Below, in pieces: positions 38,234 to 47,787 of a DNA stretch of 64,000 nucleotides. Positions within the stretch are counted from its first letter, which is position 1. Every line of letters starts with the position of its first letter. The stretch spans positions 1,401,219 through 1,465,218 of the forward strand of contig NZ_AP024233.1 in assembly GCF_025998535.1 (NCBI RefSeq), written 5' to 3'. Both the position numbers and the translations under genes were made by a program. The notes under the pieces are model-generated. The model saw nothing but the letters and a program-made list of their open reading frames with translations. It did not search any database and was not told where the DNA came from. The DNA is from Desulfolithobacter dissulfuricans. Lineage in GTDB: Bacteria > Desulfobacterota > Desulfobulbia > Desulfobulbales > Desulfobulbaceae.

Positions 38234-39265
38234 TCAGGTCCGGCGTTTGCGCCCGGTCTTGATTCTGGCCAGCTCCCGCATATCCTTGGTCTTGTCCGAC
38301 TCGTCAACGATCTCCCGGCCAATGATCTCCTCGATGATATCCTCCATGCTGATCACACCGGTGACAGAGCCATACTCGTCCACCACCACGAAGAGATGCT
38401 GGTGCCGTTCAAAAAAATCGATGAACACCCGGTTGAGCGGCGCGGTTTCCGGAACGAAATGGACCGGGTGCATGATCTTGGCGAGTTTGAGGTTGTAACG
38501 GTTTTCCGCCGCCGCCATGTAGACATCCTTGCTCAGGACAATGCCGACCACATCATCGAAATCCTTGTCATAGACCGGTACCCGGCTGTGCATGCGCCAT
38601 TTATCTTTGAGCTTGGCTGCCTCGCCCACGGTCATGTCCTTGCTCAGCGCAAAGGTGACAGTGCGCGGGGTCATGACCTGGCGCACTGTCTTTTCCCCGA
38701 GTTGAAGGATGTTGATGATCACCTTTTCCTGTTCTACCTCGATTTCACCGGATTTGCGGCTCAGACGGGCGATGGTCCGCAGCTCCTCGGCAGAAACCTG
38801 GCTGGTGGACCGTTTGGGGATGAGCCGGGTCACCGCCTGACAGACCAGGATGATGGGCTGCAGAACAATGACCATCCAGTGCAGGGGCGTGGCGATATAG
38901 GGAGCCAGGTTGCGGTTGAACTCGACCCCGATGGTCTTGGGAAGAATCTCCGAAAGAAAGAGAATGGACAGGGTGAAGAAGATCGAAAACCAGAAGACGT
39001 TCTGTTCCCCGAGGACCGCGGCGGCCGCAGCCCCGGCCACGGCCGCGCCGGTGGTGTTGGCGATGGTGTTTAAGGTGAGGATGGCGGTGATGGGCTGGTC
39101 TATGTTCTGCTTCAGCTTCCTTAGTGTACTGGCGCTGCGTGGATGGGTCTTGGCGATGAGTTCCACATGACTGAGCGGCAGGGAATAGAGCACTGCCTCG
39201 AAGACCGAGCACATGGCGGAGATGGTGATGGCCAGGCTGACAGCCACAACGAGTTCTATGAGCAA
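38234..39265 (-). CDS. CNNM/CorC-family membrane protein with CBS domains
   Basis: A 343-residue protein: DUF21/CNNM membrane domain (about 1-150; LNTIANTTGAAVAGA, then SEILPKTIGV), then two CBS domains (about 195-315; VMTPRTVTFALSK, VVVDEYGSVTGVISMEDIIE). Family members are linked to Mg2+/Co2+ efflux or homeostasis. The typical C-terminal transporter-associated domain is missing, so it is a short form. The start is chosen as TTG 39265, with GGAGGT 6 bp upstream; a GTG at 39298 would add 11 residues but lacks a site. It ends 184 bp after the DegS-like gene, convergent. Confidence 0.9.
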   Translation of the reverse strand: MLIELVVAVSLAITISAMCSVFEAVLYSLPLSHVELIAKTHPRSASTLRKLKQNIDQPITAILTLNTIANTTGAAVAGAAAAAVLGEQNVFWFSIFFTLSILFLSEILPKTIGVEFNRNLAPYIATPLHWMVIVLQPIILVCQAVTRLIPKRSTSQVSAEELRTIARLSRKSGEIEVEQEKVIINILQLGEKTVRQVMTPRTVTFALSKDMTVGEAAKLKDKWRMHSRVPVYDKDFDDVVGIVLSKDVYMAAAENRYNLKLAKIMHPVHFVPETAPLNRVFIDFFERHQHLFVVVDEYGSVTGVISMEDIIEEIIGREIVDESDKTKDMRELARIKTGRKRRT

Positions 39266-39323
39266 GAGGGACCTCCGTTCGATTTTTGTGATTACCACTG
39301 AAATTCAGCCACCGATGGATGAA

Positions 39324-39428
39324 GGTGTCGACCTCACTTGTTTCACGGGTGTCTGTGGCCTGGATGGCCACAGTCAAGCCCCCAGGGACGGGTTTATGGC
39401 GTCCCGTGAAACAAGTGAGGTCGACACC
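39324..39428. repeat. Perfect 26-bp inverted repeat with nested hairpins
   Basis: The arms at 39324-39349 and 39403-39428 are exact complements (GGTGTCGACCTCACTTG...). The 53-base interval itself contains CTGTGGCC-TGGAT-GGCCACAG and GGGACG...CGTCCC. The whole could fold as a multi-branched hairpin. It lies between the divergent CorC-like gene and pepA. Confidence 0.9.
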
Positions 39429-39740
39429 GGTTTCAATGCCAAAGATTGATGGTAATCAGATCGATTTTTCTTTGTCAGCAGCGGAACCACGGAAGGGTCG
39501 GTTAAAAAAACGGCTGGAACCCTGGTTTTTTCCGCCTGCCTCTATTGAATCTTGTCTGGTAATGCAGAATTATATCCAGATTCCCCGGCGGATGCTATCC
39601 TGTTGCGCGAAATACTGGTGATGGCCGGTCGGTTGTGGCCTGCCAGGTAATTGACTTGCGCGGGTAAAGCAGTGTACAACGGGACGTGGCCCGCCCCGGC
39701 CCAGGCGATACATCCAAAAAAAGAACTCTTGAAGGTTGCT

Positions 39741-41288
39741 ATGATACAGACGACATCCCGTGAGCCCCGTTCTCTCTCCTCGGACATCCTGGTCTATTTT
39801 GCCGCTGAAACCGGCAAAAAAACCCCAGACTGCGCTGATCCCGATATCCGCAAAATCCTGAGGGTTCCCTGGAAAAATGGTGACTTCAGTGGCAAAGAGG
39901 GGCAGGTGTTTTTGATCTATCCATCCATGGCCGCCGGGTTGCACAAAAAGGACATCAGGGCAGGCCGGATCCTGCTGGTTGGACTGGGAAAACCGGAAAA
40001 GCTGGACAGCGCCAGACGCGAACAGCTCCGGCTGGCTGCCGGTACGGCCGCCCGGAAAGGGATCGATCTCAAGGCAAAGGAAATGGTGGTGGTTCTGCCC
40101 GACTCGGTGGACCTGCCATCGCGCCAGATGGCGGAATGCGTGACCGAGGGCCTGATCCTTGGCAACTACCGGTTCGACAAGTACAAGACCAAATCCGAAG
40201 ATGAGGATGGTACCGGGGCGGTGGAACGGTTCATTCTCCATCCGGGCTCCCATGGTGAGTCGGCGGTCCGCAAAGGTATGACCCGGGGCCGTCATGCAGC
40301 GCTGGCCGCCTGCACGACCCGGGACATGGCCAATGAGCCTGGCAATGGCTGGACCCCGGAGAGGTTTGCCCTCTATGGCAACCGTCTTGCCAGGGAATAC
40401 GGGTTGCGGTGTCAGGTGCTCGACAAACAGGAGATGGAGAAACTCGGCATGGGCGGTATCCTGGCCGTCAATCAGGGTTCGGCCACGCCGCCCAGACTGG
40501 TTATCCTTGAATACCGGACCAGGAAAAAAAATCCCACCCTCATGCTGGTCGGCAAGGGGTTGACCTTTGATTCCGGCGGGGTCAGCCTGAAACCGGCTTC
40601 CGGCATGGAGGAGATGAAATATGACATGTGCGGCGGGGCGGCGGTGATGGCGGCCATGGAGGCCATTGCTCAGGAAAAACCGGCAGGGATCAACGTGGTT
40701 GCTCTGGTTCCAGCCACCGACAACATGCCCAGCGGCACGGCCACCAAGCCAGGTGATATTATCACCCATTACAACGGCAAGACCAGCGAGATAATAAACA
40801 CCGATGCCGAAGGGCGGCTGATCCTGGCCGATGCCCTGGCCTACGGGGTGGAAAAATTCAGGCCCGACGGGGTGGTGGACCTGGCAACCCTGACCGGCGC
40901 GGTCATTATCGGCCTTGGTCATCACCACACCGGCCTGCTGGCCAATAACGACCAGCTGGCCGGGCAGCTGCTGAGGGCAGGCGAGCTTGCCGGTGAACCC
41001 CTGTGGCGGCTGCCCCTGGGCAGGGAGTATCGCAAGCAGCTCAAATCCGAGGTGGCGGATCTGAAAAATACCGGCGGTCGACCCGCAGGAACCATCACCG
41101 CGGCCTGCTACCTGGAGGAATTTGTCGGAGAAGTTCCATGGGCCCATCTTGATATCGCCGGAACAGCCTGGAATTTCACCGAAAAATCCTATATCCCGAA
41201 AGGGCCGTCCGGGATCGGCACCCGGACGATTATCAACCTGGTGCTGCACTGGAAAAATCTCGGTCAGCCAGGGGGTGGGAAAGATTGA
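39741..41288 (+). CDS. pepA: Leucyl aminopeptidase PepA (M17)
   Basis: A 515-residue cytosolic aminopeptidase of the M17 family with two metal ions, releasing N-terminal residues from peptides. The C-terminal catalytic domain shows GKGLTFDSGGVSLKP (Lys and Asp ligands), MKYDMCGGAAV and NTDAEGRLILADAL (Asp/Glu ligands and the catalytic Arg). The N-terminal domain (about 1-180) is macrodomain-like. The start is ATG 39741 with GAAGG upstream; the longer frame from 39651 crosses a region without a family match. No terminator was identified. Confidence 0.94.
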   Translation: MIQTTSREPRSLSSDILVYFAAETGKKTPDCADPDIRKILRVPWKNGDFSGKEGQVFLIYPSMAAGLHKKDIRAGRILLVGLGKPEKLDSARREQLRLAAGTAARKGIDLKAKEMVVVLPDSVDLPSRQMAECVTEGLILGNYRFDKYKTKSEDEDGTGAVERFILHPGSHGESAVRKGMTRGRHAALAACTTRDMANEPGNGWTPERFALYGNRLAREYGLRCQVLDKQEMEKLGMGGILAVNQGSATPPRLVILEYRTRKKNPTLMLVGKGLTFDSGGVSLKPASGMEEMKYDMCGGAAVMAAMEAIAQEKPAGINVVALVPATDNMPSGTATKPGDIITHYNGKTSEIINTDAEGRLILADALAYGVEKFRPDGVVDLATLTGAVIIGLGHHHTGLLANNDQLAGQLLRAGELAGEPLWRLPLGREYRKQLKSEVADLKNTGGRPAGTITAACYLEEFVGEVPWAHLDIAGTAWNFTEKSYIPKGPSGIGTRTIINLVLHWKNLGQPGGGKD

Positions 41289-41376
41289 CAAGGTGATGGC
41301 TGTTCAATATGTTGCCCTGACAGATGACAGTGTGTACGACAATATTTTCCGGTACCAGTGAACTTGAGGTGAGAGC

Positions 41377-42396
41377 ATGGCGAAACGTATAGGTATTACC
41401 GTATCCAGACAGCTTATGGATTGCCAGAAACTGCACCCGGAGGCAACCGGTGAACTGACAGGTCTGCTCAGTGAACTGATTGTCGCGGCCAAGATCATCT
41501 CCGCCGAGGTCAACATGGCGGGGCTGGCCGATATTCTGGGGCAGTCGGGCAAGACCAATGTTCAGGGCGAAGATGTGCAGAAACTTGACGAGTTCGCCAA
41601 CTCCACCATCAAACGGCGCATGGAGCAGTGCGGCTATATCTGCGTGATGGCCTCGGAGGAGGAGGACGGTATCATCCCGGTACTCGATGGCTACGAGGGT
41701 AAGTATTCCCTGGCCTTTGATCCGCTGGACGGCTCGTCCAATATCGATGTCAATGTCTCCATCGGGACGATTTTTTCCATCCACCGCCGTCTCAGCGACG
41801 GCAAACAGGGCACTGAGGAGGACCTGCTGCAGAAGGGCAGGGTGCAGGTCGCGGCCGGCTATATCATCTACGGCTCCTCCACCATGCTGGTCTACACCAC
41901 CGGCGACGGTGTGCACGGCTTTACCCTGGACCCGAGCGTGGGCGAGTTCTTCCTCTCCCACCCCGATATCAGGATCCCCTCCCGGGCCAAATACTATTCG
42001 GTCAACGAGGCCTACACCAACTACTGGCACGAACCGACCCGCCGCTACATCGACTACGTCAAGACCATCGACAAGGAGTCCGGCCGGCCCTACAGCCTGC
42101 GCTATATCGGTTCCCTGGTGGCCGATTTCCACCGCAACCTGATCAGCGGCGGCATCTTCCTCTATCCCCGGGACAAAAAATCCACCGACAAGCCCGAGGG
42201 CAAGCTGCGGCTCCTCTACGAGGCCGCCCCCATGGCCATGATCGTCGAGCAGGCAGGCGGCCGGGCCATCACCGACGATGGCCGCGACATTCTCGATATC
42301 CAGCCCACCGGTCTGCATCAGCGGGTACCGCTCATCATCGGTTCCAAAGAGGATGTGGATCTGGCGGAAAAGTTCTTCACCGGCAAGATGGACTAA
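41377..42396 (+). CDS. fbp: Fructose-1,6-bisphosphatase, class I
   Basis: A 339-residue enzyme removing the 1-phosphate from fructose-1,6-bisphosphate in gluconeogenesis. It has the class I metal motif (ASEEEDG then [13 protein letters not shown]) and the substrate loop [16 protein letters not shown]. The length is normal. The ATG at 41377 has GAGAGC upstream. It is separated from pepA by 88 bp and followed by a terminator. Confidence 0.96.
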   Translation: MAKRIGITVSRQLMDCQKLHPEATGELTGLLSELIVAAKIISAEVNMAGLADILGQSGKTNVQGEDVQKLDEFANSTIKRRMEQCGYICVMASEEEDGIIPVLDGYEGKYSLAFDPLDGSSNIDVNVSIGTIFSIHRRLSDGKQGTEEDLLQKGRVQVAAGYIIYGSSTMLVYTTGDGVHGFTLDPSVGEFFLSHPDIRIPSRAKYYSVNEAYTNYWHEPTRRYIDYVKTIDKESGRPYSLRYIGSLVADFHRNLISGGIFLYPRDKKSTDKPEGKLRLLYEAAPMAMIVEQAGGRAITDDGRDILDIQPTGLHQRVPLIIGSKEDVDLAEKFFTGKMD

Positions 42397-42424
42397 AGCA
42401 GAAAATAAGCAGTGAAGCAGGCGT

Positions 42425-42449
42425 ATCCGGGAAGCCTACCCGGGTTTTT
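42425..42449 (+). terminator. Terminator after fbp
   Basis: A 7-bp stem ATCCGGG/CCCGGGT (one G-T pair) with a 7-base loop, followed by five T. A second hairpin (42454-42476, one mismatch) with a T-rich tail follows closely and precedes dctP. Confidence 0.6.
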
Positions 42450-42517
42450 CAGGCTGGGCCGGTGGAACCGGGCCAGTGTTTCTCTTTGTTTTTTAAGATT
42501 ATTTCGTGGAGGTAAGA

Positions 42518-43594
42518 ATGAAGATTCTGACAAGAGCTGTTGTTGCCCTCGCGGCCCTGGCCATGCTGGCAACCCCGGCGCTGGCCCAGAAAACCGTGAA
42601 ATGGAAGCTGGCCATGACCTGGCCCTCGACCCTTACTCCGCTGGCCTCTCCGCCCCTGCGGCTGGCCGAGATGGTCAAGGAGATGAGCGGCGGCAAGTTC
42701 ATCATCAAGGTGGAAGGCAAGGAAAAGCACAAGGCGCCGCTGGGCATTCTTGATATGGTCAAGGGTGGCCAGTACCAGATGGGCCACAGCGCGTCCTACT
42801 ACTGGAAGGGTAAGGACATGAGCATGGTCTTCTTTACCACCGTGCCCTTCGGCATGACCGCCTTTGAGCAGTATGCCTGGTTTTACTATGGCGACGGCAT
42901 GAAGTACATGCAGCAGGTCTATGACCGCTACAAGGTCCTCAGCTATCCCGGCGGCAACACCGGCGTGCAGATGGGCGGCTGGTTCCGGAAGGAGATAAAG
43001 TCCCTCGATGACCTGAAGGGCCTGAAGATGAGGATTCCCGGCCTGGCCGGCGAGGTGTTTGCCAAGCTGGGCGTCAACGTGACCAATATCCCGGCCGGTG
43101 AGCTCTATACCTCCCTTGATCGGGGCACCATCGACGCCCTGGAGTGGGTTGGCCCGGGCATGGACATCAAGATGGGTTTCCACAAGATCGCGCCCTATTA
43201 CTACACCGGCTGGCATGAACCGGCCTCCGAGATGCAGTTCCTGATCAACAAGCGGGCCTACAGCAAGCTGCCGCCCGAGTACCAGGCCATGCTCCAGTCC
43301 GCCATGAAGGCTGTGGCCTCGGAGATGTATTTCGAGAACTTTGCCGGCAGCGCCGAGGCCTGGGAGAAGATGAAGACCGAGTACCCCAACATCAAGGTCA
43401 AGACCTTCCCCAAACCGGTTCTCAAGGCTATGAAAAAGGCCACCGACGAGGTGCTTAACTCCTATGCCGCCAAAGATCCGGTATTTAAGGAGATCCTCGA
43501 ATCCCAGCGGTCGTTCATGAAAAAGGCCCGCCAGTGGACCATTATCTCCGACTACAACTACATCAAGACCTGCCTGGAGCTGGAAGAAGACTGA
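42518..43594 (+). CDS. dctP: TRAP transporter substrate-binding protein DctP
   Basis: A 358-residue periplasmic binding protein of the DctP family. A signal peptide of about 23 residues ends in ALAQ. The mature part carries IKGGQ-like block MVKGGQYQMGHSASYYWKG, LKGLKMRIPGLAGEVF, and the ligand region GTIDALEWVGPG. DctP proteins feed the DctQM membrane pair, usually carboxylates, including 2-oxo acids. The start at 42518 has GGAGGT at 42508-42513. It begins the dctPQM-MFS operon; the following hairpin may lower downstream expression. Confidence 0.92.
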   Translation: MKILTRAVVALAALAMLATPALAQKTVKWKLAMTWPSTLTPLASPPLRLAEMVKEMSGGKFIIKVEGKEKHKAPLGILDMVKGGQYQMGHSASYYWKGKDMSMVFFTTVPFGMTAFEQYAWFYYGDGMKYMQQVYDRYKVLSYPGGNTGVQMGGWFRKEIKSLDDLKGLKMRIPGLAGEVFAKLGVNVTNIPAGELYTSLDRGTIDALEWVGPGMDIKMGFHKIAPYYYTGWHEPASEMQFLINKRAYSKLPPEYQAMLQSAMKAVASEMYFENFAGSAEAWEKMKTEYPNIKVKTFPKPVLKAMKKATDEVLNSYAAKDPVFKEILESQRSFMKKARQWTIISDYNYIKTCLELEED

Positions 43595-43628
43595 TTCCCT
43601 TTTTTCTCTTGCAGAAGGCTTTAGTTTT

Positions 43629-43659
43629 CCGCCCTGTCAGACCACTTTCGGCAGGGCGG
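43629..43659 (+). promoter_or_regulatory. Intercistronic hairpin between dctP and dctQ
   Basis: CCGCCCTG and CAGGGCGG form an 8-bp stem around a 15-base loop. Such a hairpin can stabilise or attenuate the dctP transcript, matching the common excess of binding protein over permease. No T run follows. Confidence 0.5.
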
Positions 43660-43710
43660 ATCTGGTTTTCGATCCTGATGGATCTTTTTTTTTTGGCACA
43701 GTTATCGGTC

Positions 43711-44214
43711 ATGCTGGATATCCTCGAAAAGATAATAATAAAAATGGTGAACGGACTGGGCAGGATTTTGTCGGTGCTCCTCCTGCTCATGGTCCTCAAT
43801 GTCTCCTGGGACGTGATGATGCGCTATCTCTTCCACAACTCCTCGGTGGGCATGCAGGAGATGGAGTGGCATCTGTTCGCTGTCATCATCCTCTTTGGTA
43901 TCTCCGTGGCCCTCAAGGACGAGGGGCATGTCCGGGTGGACTTTCTGTTTGATAAATTCAGCCCGCGCAAAAAGGCGATCGTCAACATCATCGGCACCCT
44001 GTTCTTCCTCATCCCCCTGGCCCTGCTCATCTTCGGCGGCTCGCTGGAATTTGTCCGGGACGCCTACGAGACCCATGAGATCTCTGAAGATCCCGGCGGG
44101 CTCCCTTTCCGGTGGGTCATCAAGGGGATGATTCCGCTGTCCTTTGGATTCCTGATCATCAGCGCCATCGGGTACATCCTCCAGAACGTCAGGAAGTTGA
44201 GGGAGATAAAATGA
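43711..44214 (+). CDS. dctQ: TRAP transporter small permease subunit DctQ
   Basis: A 167-residue membrane protein with four TM segments, the usual DctQ size. It contains FHNSSVGMQEMEWHLF and VALKDEGHVRVDFLF, typical of TRAP small subunits. Starts at 43678, 43711 and 43744 are all possible; 43711 is chosen as the usual length, though none has a strong ribosome binding site. It ends in an ATGA overlap with dctM. Confidence 0.88.
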   Translation: MLDILEKIIIKMVNGLGRILSVLLLLMVLNVSWDVMMRYLFHNSSVGMQEMEWHLFAVIILFGISVALKDEGHVRVDFLFDKFSPRKKAIVNIIGTLFFLIPLALLIFGGSLEFVRDAYETHEISEDPGGLPFRWVIKGMIPLSFGFLIISAIGYILQNVRKLREIK

Positions 44215-45542
44215 CTGGTATCATCATGTTCCTTGCAGCGCTTGCGCTGCTCACCCTGGGCTATCCGGTGGCATTCACCTTCGGGGCCGTGGCCATGTTT
44301 TTCGGGGCCATTGCCGCCTATATCGAGCTGCTACCCCATCCGGCGCTGGCCGCGGTGGCGGAAGAGTTTTTTCTCATGTTCTCCATGATGCCGTTTCGCA
44401 TCTACTCCATCATGACCAACACCATTCTCATGGCCGTGCCGCTTTTTATCTTCATGGGCATTGTCCTGCAGAAGTCACAGCTGGCCGAGCGGCTGCTGGA
44501 ATCCATGGGGGTGCTGTTCGGCAAGGTCCGCGGTGGCCTGGCCATCTCCACTGTCCTGGTGGGAACGCTGCTGGCCGCCTCCACCGGCGTGGTCGGCGCC
44601 AGCGTGGTGGCCATGGGGGTTATTTCCCTGCCGGTCATGCTCAAGTACGGCTACTCCAAGAAGATCGCCACCGGTACCATCTGCGCTTCGGGAACTCTCG
44701 GGCAGATCATTCCGCCCTCCATTGTCCTGATCATCCTGGGCGACGTGTTCCAGCTCCCGGTGGGTGACCTCTTTCAGGCCGCACTCTGGCCGGGCCTGAC
44801 CCTGGTGGCCTGCTATATCTTCTATATTCTTGTCGTTGCCTTTCTGAAGCCCGAGGTGGCGCCGGCCATCAACGTGGACCCGGCCGACAGAAAGGGTTCT
44901 CTGAAGCGGGCGATCTTTGCCATCCTGCCGCCCATGACCCTGATCGTCCTGGTGCTGGGCTCCATCTTTGCCGGGGTGGCCACTCCGACCGAGTCTGCTT
45001 CGGTGGGGGCCCTTGGCTCCATGATCCTTGCGGCCATGTATCGGAAGCTGAGCTGGAAGATCGTCATGGACTCCTCCCTGGAAACCGTCAAAATCACCGC
45101 CATGGTCTTTGCCATCCTCATCGGTGCCACGGCCTTTTCCATGGTGTTTGTCTACACCGGGGCGGATTCCATAGTGGAGCAGTTCATGACCAACCTGCCC
45201 GGTGAGAAATGGGGTTTCCTGGTCCTCTCCATGGTGGCGATCATGCTGCTCGGGTTTTTTATCGATTTCATCGAGATTTCCTATATCGTGGTCCCGATCC
45301 TGCTGCCCATCGCCGACACCATCGGTATCAACCCCATGTGGTTTGCCATATTGATCGCCATGAACCTGCAGAGTTCGTTTCTTACCCCGCCCTTTGGCTT
45401 TTCTCTCTTCTACCTGAAGGGCGTCTCGCCTCCTGAGGTGCACACCACGGATATCTATAAGGGGGTCCTGCCCTTTATCTGTATCCAGGTTCTGGTGCTG
45501 GCATCCCTTGTAATCTTCCCTGGACTGTACGGATTCAAATGA
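44211..45542 (+). CDS. dctM: TRAP transporter large permease subunit DctM
   Basis: A 443-residue polytopic protein with about 12 TM segments. Typical segments are FTFGAVAMFFGAIAAY, STGVVGASVVAMGVISLP and GTLGQIIPPSIVLIILGD. It is the Na+-coupled channel of the TRAP system. The start ATG 44211 overlaps the dctQ stop by 4 bp. The frame opens upstream at 44112, but that part belongs to dctQ in another frame. Its stop overlaps the next gene by 4 bp. Confidence 0.94.
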   Translation: MTGIIMFLAALALLTLGYPVAFTFGAVAMFFGAIAAYIELLPHPALAAVAEEFFLMFSMMPFRIYSIMTNTILMAVPLFIFMGIVLQKSQLAERLLESMGVLFGKVRGGLAISTVLVGTLLAASTGVVGASVVAMGVISLPVMLKYGYSKKIATGTICASGTLGQIIPPSIVLIILGDVFQLPVGDLFQAALWPGLTLVACYIFYILVVAFLKPEVAPAINVDPADRKGSLKRAIFAILPPMTLIVLVLGSIFAGVATPTESASVGALGSMILAAMYRKLSWKIVMDSSLETVKITAMVFAILIGATAFSMVFVYTGADSIVEQFMTNLPGEKWGFLVLSMVAIMLLGFFIDFIEISYIVVPILLPIADTIGINPMWFAILIAMNLQSSFLTPPFGFSLFYLKGVSPPEVHTTDIYKGVLPFICIQVLVLASLVIFPGLYGFK

Positions 45543-46747
45543 ACCACAGTGATCGGAAAATACTGTCAGTCACCTGTTACGGTCATTTCCTGAGCCACTG
45601 CAACATGCTGGTCTTTCCGGCCATCCTGCTGCCGCTTTCCAGCAGGCTGGGCCTGGGCATGGCCGAGACCCTGGAACTCGGGTTCTGGATGTACCTGCTG
45701 TTCGGGATTACCGCCCTGCCGTGGGGCCTGCTCTCGGACCGGTTCGGGGCCAGGCCGCTGCTGGCGCTTTTCTATGTCGGCGCCGGGGTGTCGGCCCTGG
45801 CCAGTGGATTTTTCATCGATGATCCGCAGATCCTTCGCTGGACCCTGGCCGGCATCGGGCTCTTTTCCGGCATATACCATCCGGCGGGCCTGGGATGGAT
45901 AGCCTGCTGTGTCTCCCGCACCTCCACCGGCATGGCCTATAACGGCATGTTCGGCAACTTCGGCCTGGCCACCGGGCCGCTGCTGGCCGGTCTCATCAAC
46001 TGGCTCTGGGGGGCCCAGGCGGTGTACGTGGCCGTCGGCCTGCTCAACCTGGCCGGGATTGTCTTTCTCGTCCAGGTCCGTACCGAGTCCCAGAAAAAAC
46101 AGACCAGCCACAACAGTACCAATAGTAGCGCCTCCTGGCTCGGCTTCGGGGTCCTGCTGGTGGCCATGATGCTTGGCGGCATCGTGTATCGTGGCACCAC
46201 GGTCACCCTGCCATCACTCTTCGAGTTAAAGGGCCAGGGGATCTATACCACTCTCAGCAGCCTGCTTCCCGGAACCTTGTCCGGTAACGTGGTGGCCACG
46301 GTGATCACCTCCGGACTGTACCTGGTGGGGATGCTTGGCCAGTTTGCCGGTGGCCGGGTGGGGGAGCGGTTCGACCTGCGCCGGGGCTACCTGGCCTTTC
46401 ACCTGGTGACCATCCCGCTGGCCTTTGTTATCGGCCGGGTGACCGATGTGCCGCTGGTCCTGCTGGCCACGGCCCACTCGTTTTTCCTCCTGGGGATGCA
46501 GCCCATCGAGAACACGCTGGTGGCCAGGCTCACCCCGCCGGGCCTCCACAGCTCGGCCTATGGGATGAAGTTCGTCCTTACCTTCGGGATCGGGGCCCTG
46601 GCCGTCAAGCTGGTGCACCTGGTGGAAAGCAGCCGCGGGCTTGCGGCCGTGTACCCGGTCCTGGGGCTGGTGTCCATTCTCCTGGTGCTGACCATCGGCG
46701 TTCTGATCAGGGCCACCCCACAGCTGTCACCATCCAGGCACGGTTGA
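45539..46747 (+). CDS. Major facilitator superfamily permease
   Basis: A 402-residue MFS protein with 12 predicted TM segments. The loop between TM2 and TM3 has the MFS motif LSDRFGARPLL, and the central loop (about 190-205, QKKQTSHNSTN) is hydrophilic. Substrate not identifiable. The ATG overlaps the dctM stop (ATGA), so it is translationally coupled to the TRAP transporter, an unusual pairing that suggests a related substrate or an efflux/uptake partner. Confidence 0.9.
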   Translation: MNHSDRKILSVTCYGHFLSHCNMLVFPAILLPLSSRLGLGMAETLELGFWMYLLFGITALPWGLLSDRFGARPLLALFYVGAGVSALASGFFIDDPQILRWTLAGIGLFSGIYHPAGLGWIACCVSRTSTGMAYNGMFGNFGLATGPLLAGLINWLWGAQAVYVAVGLLNLAGIVFLVQVRTESQKKQTSHNSTNSSASWLGFGVLLVAMMLGGIVYRGTTVTLPSLFELKGQGIYTTLSSLLPGTLSGNVVATVITSGLYLVGMLGQFAGGRVGERFDLRRGYLAFHLVTIPLAFVIGRVTDVPLVLLATAHSFFLLGMQPIENTLVARLTPPGLHSSAYGMKFVLTFGIGALAVKLVHLVESSRGLAAVYPVLGLVSILLVLTIGVLIRATPQLSPSRHG

Positions 46748-46887
46748 ACTTGCAACTGATTCGGGGTATGTGTGTATATCAGGTTTTTTCAAACAGTATG
46801 TACTGCCCGCGAGAGAAAGCCGGCCGGGCAATACGTCAATACTTTGGGCAGGCGGATTGAGCTGGTTTGCAGAAAAGAGAGGTCCCG

Positions 46888-47622
46888 ATGTCTGGTTTTA
46901 CAGGAGTGCGCACGATGAGCCGTTTTCTTTTATTTTCTCGATGTTTCCCGGTGATGGTGGTTGTTCTCCTGCTCTGGAGTGGCGCGGCCATGGCCGAGAT
47001 CCGCTATGTCAAACCCTCGCTGGAGGTGCCGGTACGCCGCGGCCAGGGCATGGACTACCGGATCGTGGTGATCGTCAACGATGGCACCAGGGTAGAGCTG
47101 CTTGAAGAACAGGGTGACTGGGCCAGGATCCGCACGGAAAAGGGCAAGGAGGGATGGATTCTCAAAAGGTATCTCTCCACGGAGCCGCCCCTGAACGAGG
47201 TGGTCTCCAGGCTGAAGAAGGAAAACAGGACCCTGCAGGAAAAACAGGCCACGTTCAAGGAACGGATAGCCGAACTCAAGGCGACCATGCAGGAAGAGAT
47301 CGATTCCCTGCAGGCAGCGCTGCAGGAGAGCGAAAGCCAGAAAGACGAGTGCCTGGCCGAGCTGGACTTGGTCCGCAACCAGTACGAGGCCCTGCAACGG
47401 GATGCGGCCGATGTGGTGCAGACCAAGCAGCAGCTGAAAGACACCCGGCGGGAGGTGGAAGAGGTCCGCCAGCGCTACCTGACCGTGGAAGAGGAAAACC
47501 GGCGCCTGCGCAAAAACACCAGCATCAAGTGGTTCCTCGCCGGCAGTGGAGTGCTCCTCATCGGCTGGCTGATCGGCCTTGGCAGCGGCAGATCCCGCAA
47601 ACGCCGCTCCTCCCTGCTCTGA
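46888..47622 (+). CDS. SH3-domain membrane protein (TIGR04211-like)
   Basis: A 244-residue protein with signal peptide (to about MAEI), a bacterial SH3 domain (about 40-95; RRGQGMDYRIVVIVNDG, GDWARIR), a coiled coil (about 105-205) and a C-terminal TM anchor (about 212-230; WFLAGSGVLLIGWLIGLGSG) ending in basic residues. This layout matches the TIGR04211 SH3-and-anchor proteins, function unknown. Start ATG 46888 has GAGAGGT upstream; ATG 46915 with GGAG is possible. A GC-rich hairpin with one bulge (47634-47661) follows. Confidence 0.85.
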   Translation: MSGFTGVRTMSRFLLFSRCFPVMVVVLLLWSGAAMAEIRYVKPSLEVPVRRGQGMDYRIVVIVNDGTRVELLEEQGDWARIRTEKGKEGWILKRYLSTEPPLNEVVSRLKKENRTLQEKQATFKERIAELKATMQEEIDSLQAALQESESQKDECLAELDLVRNQYEALQRDAADVVQTKQQLKDTRREVEEVRQRYLTVEEENRRLRKNTSIKWFLAGSGVLLIGWLIGLGSGRSRKRRSSLL

Positions 47623-47787
47623 TTGCCGTGACCTGCCCCGGAGGACACTCTCCTCCGGGCAATACCGTCACCTGGAACGGCCGGTACGGAGATAAACATA
47701 AACGTCCCGCCCTGTCCCGAGTCTGCCTCCGACCCTTGGGAATGGCCCCTCAGGGCGGTGATTTCTTGACCGCGTACCGGCGTCTTC

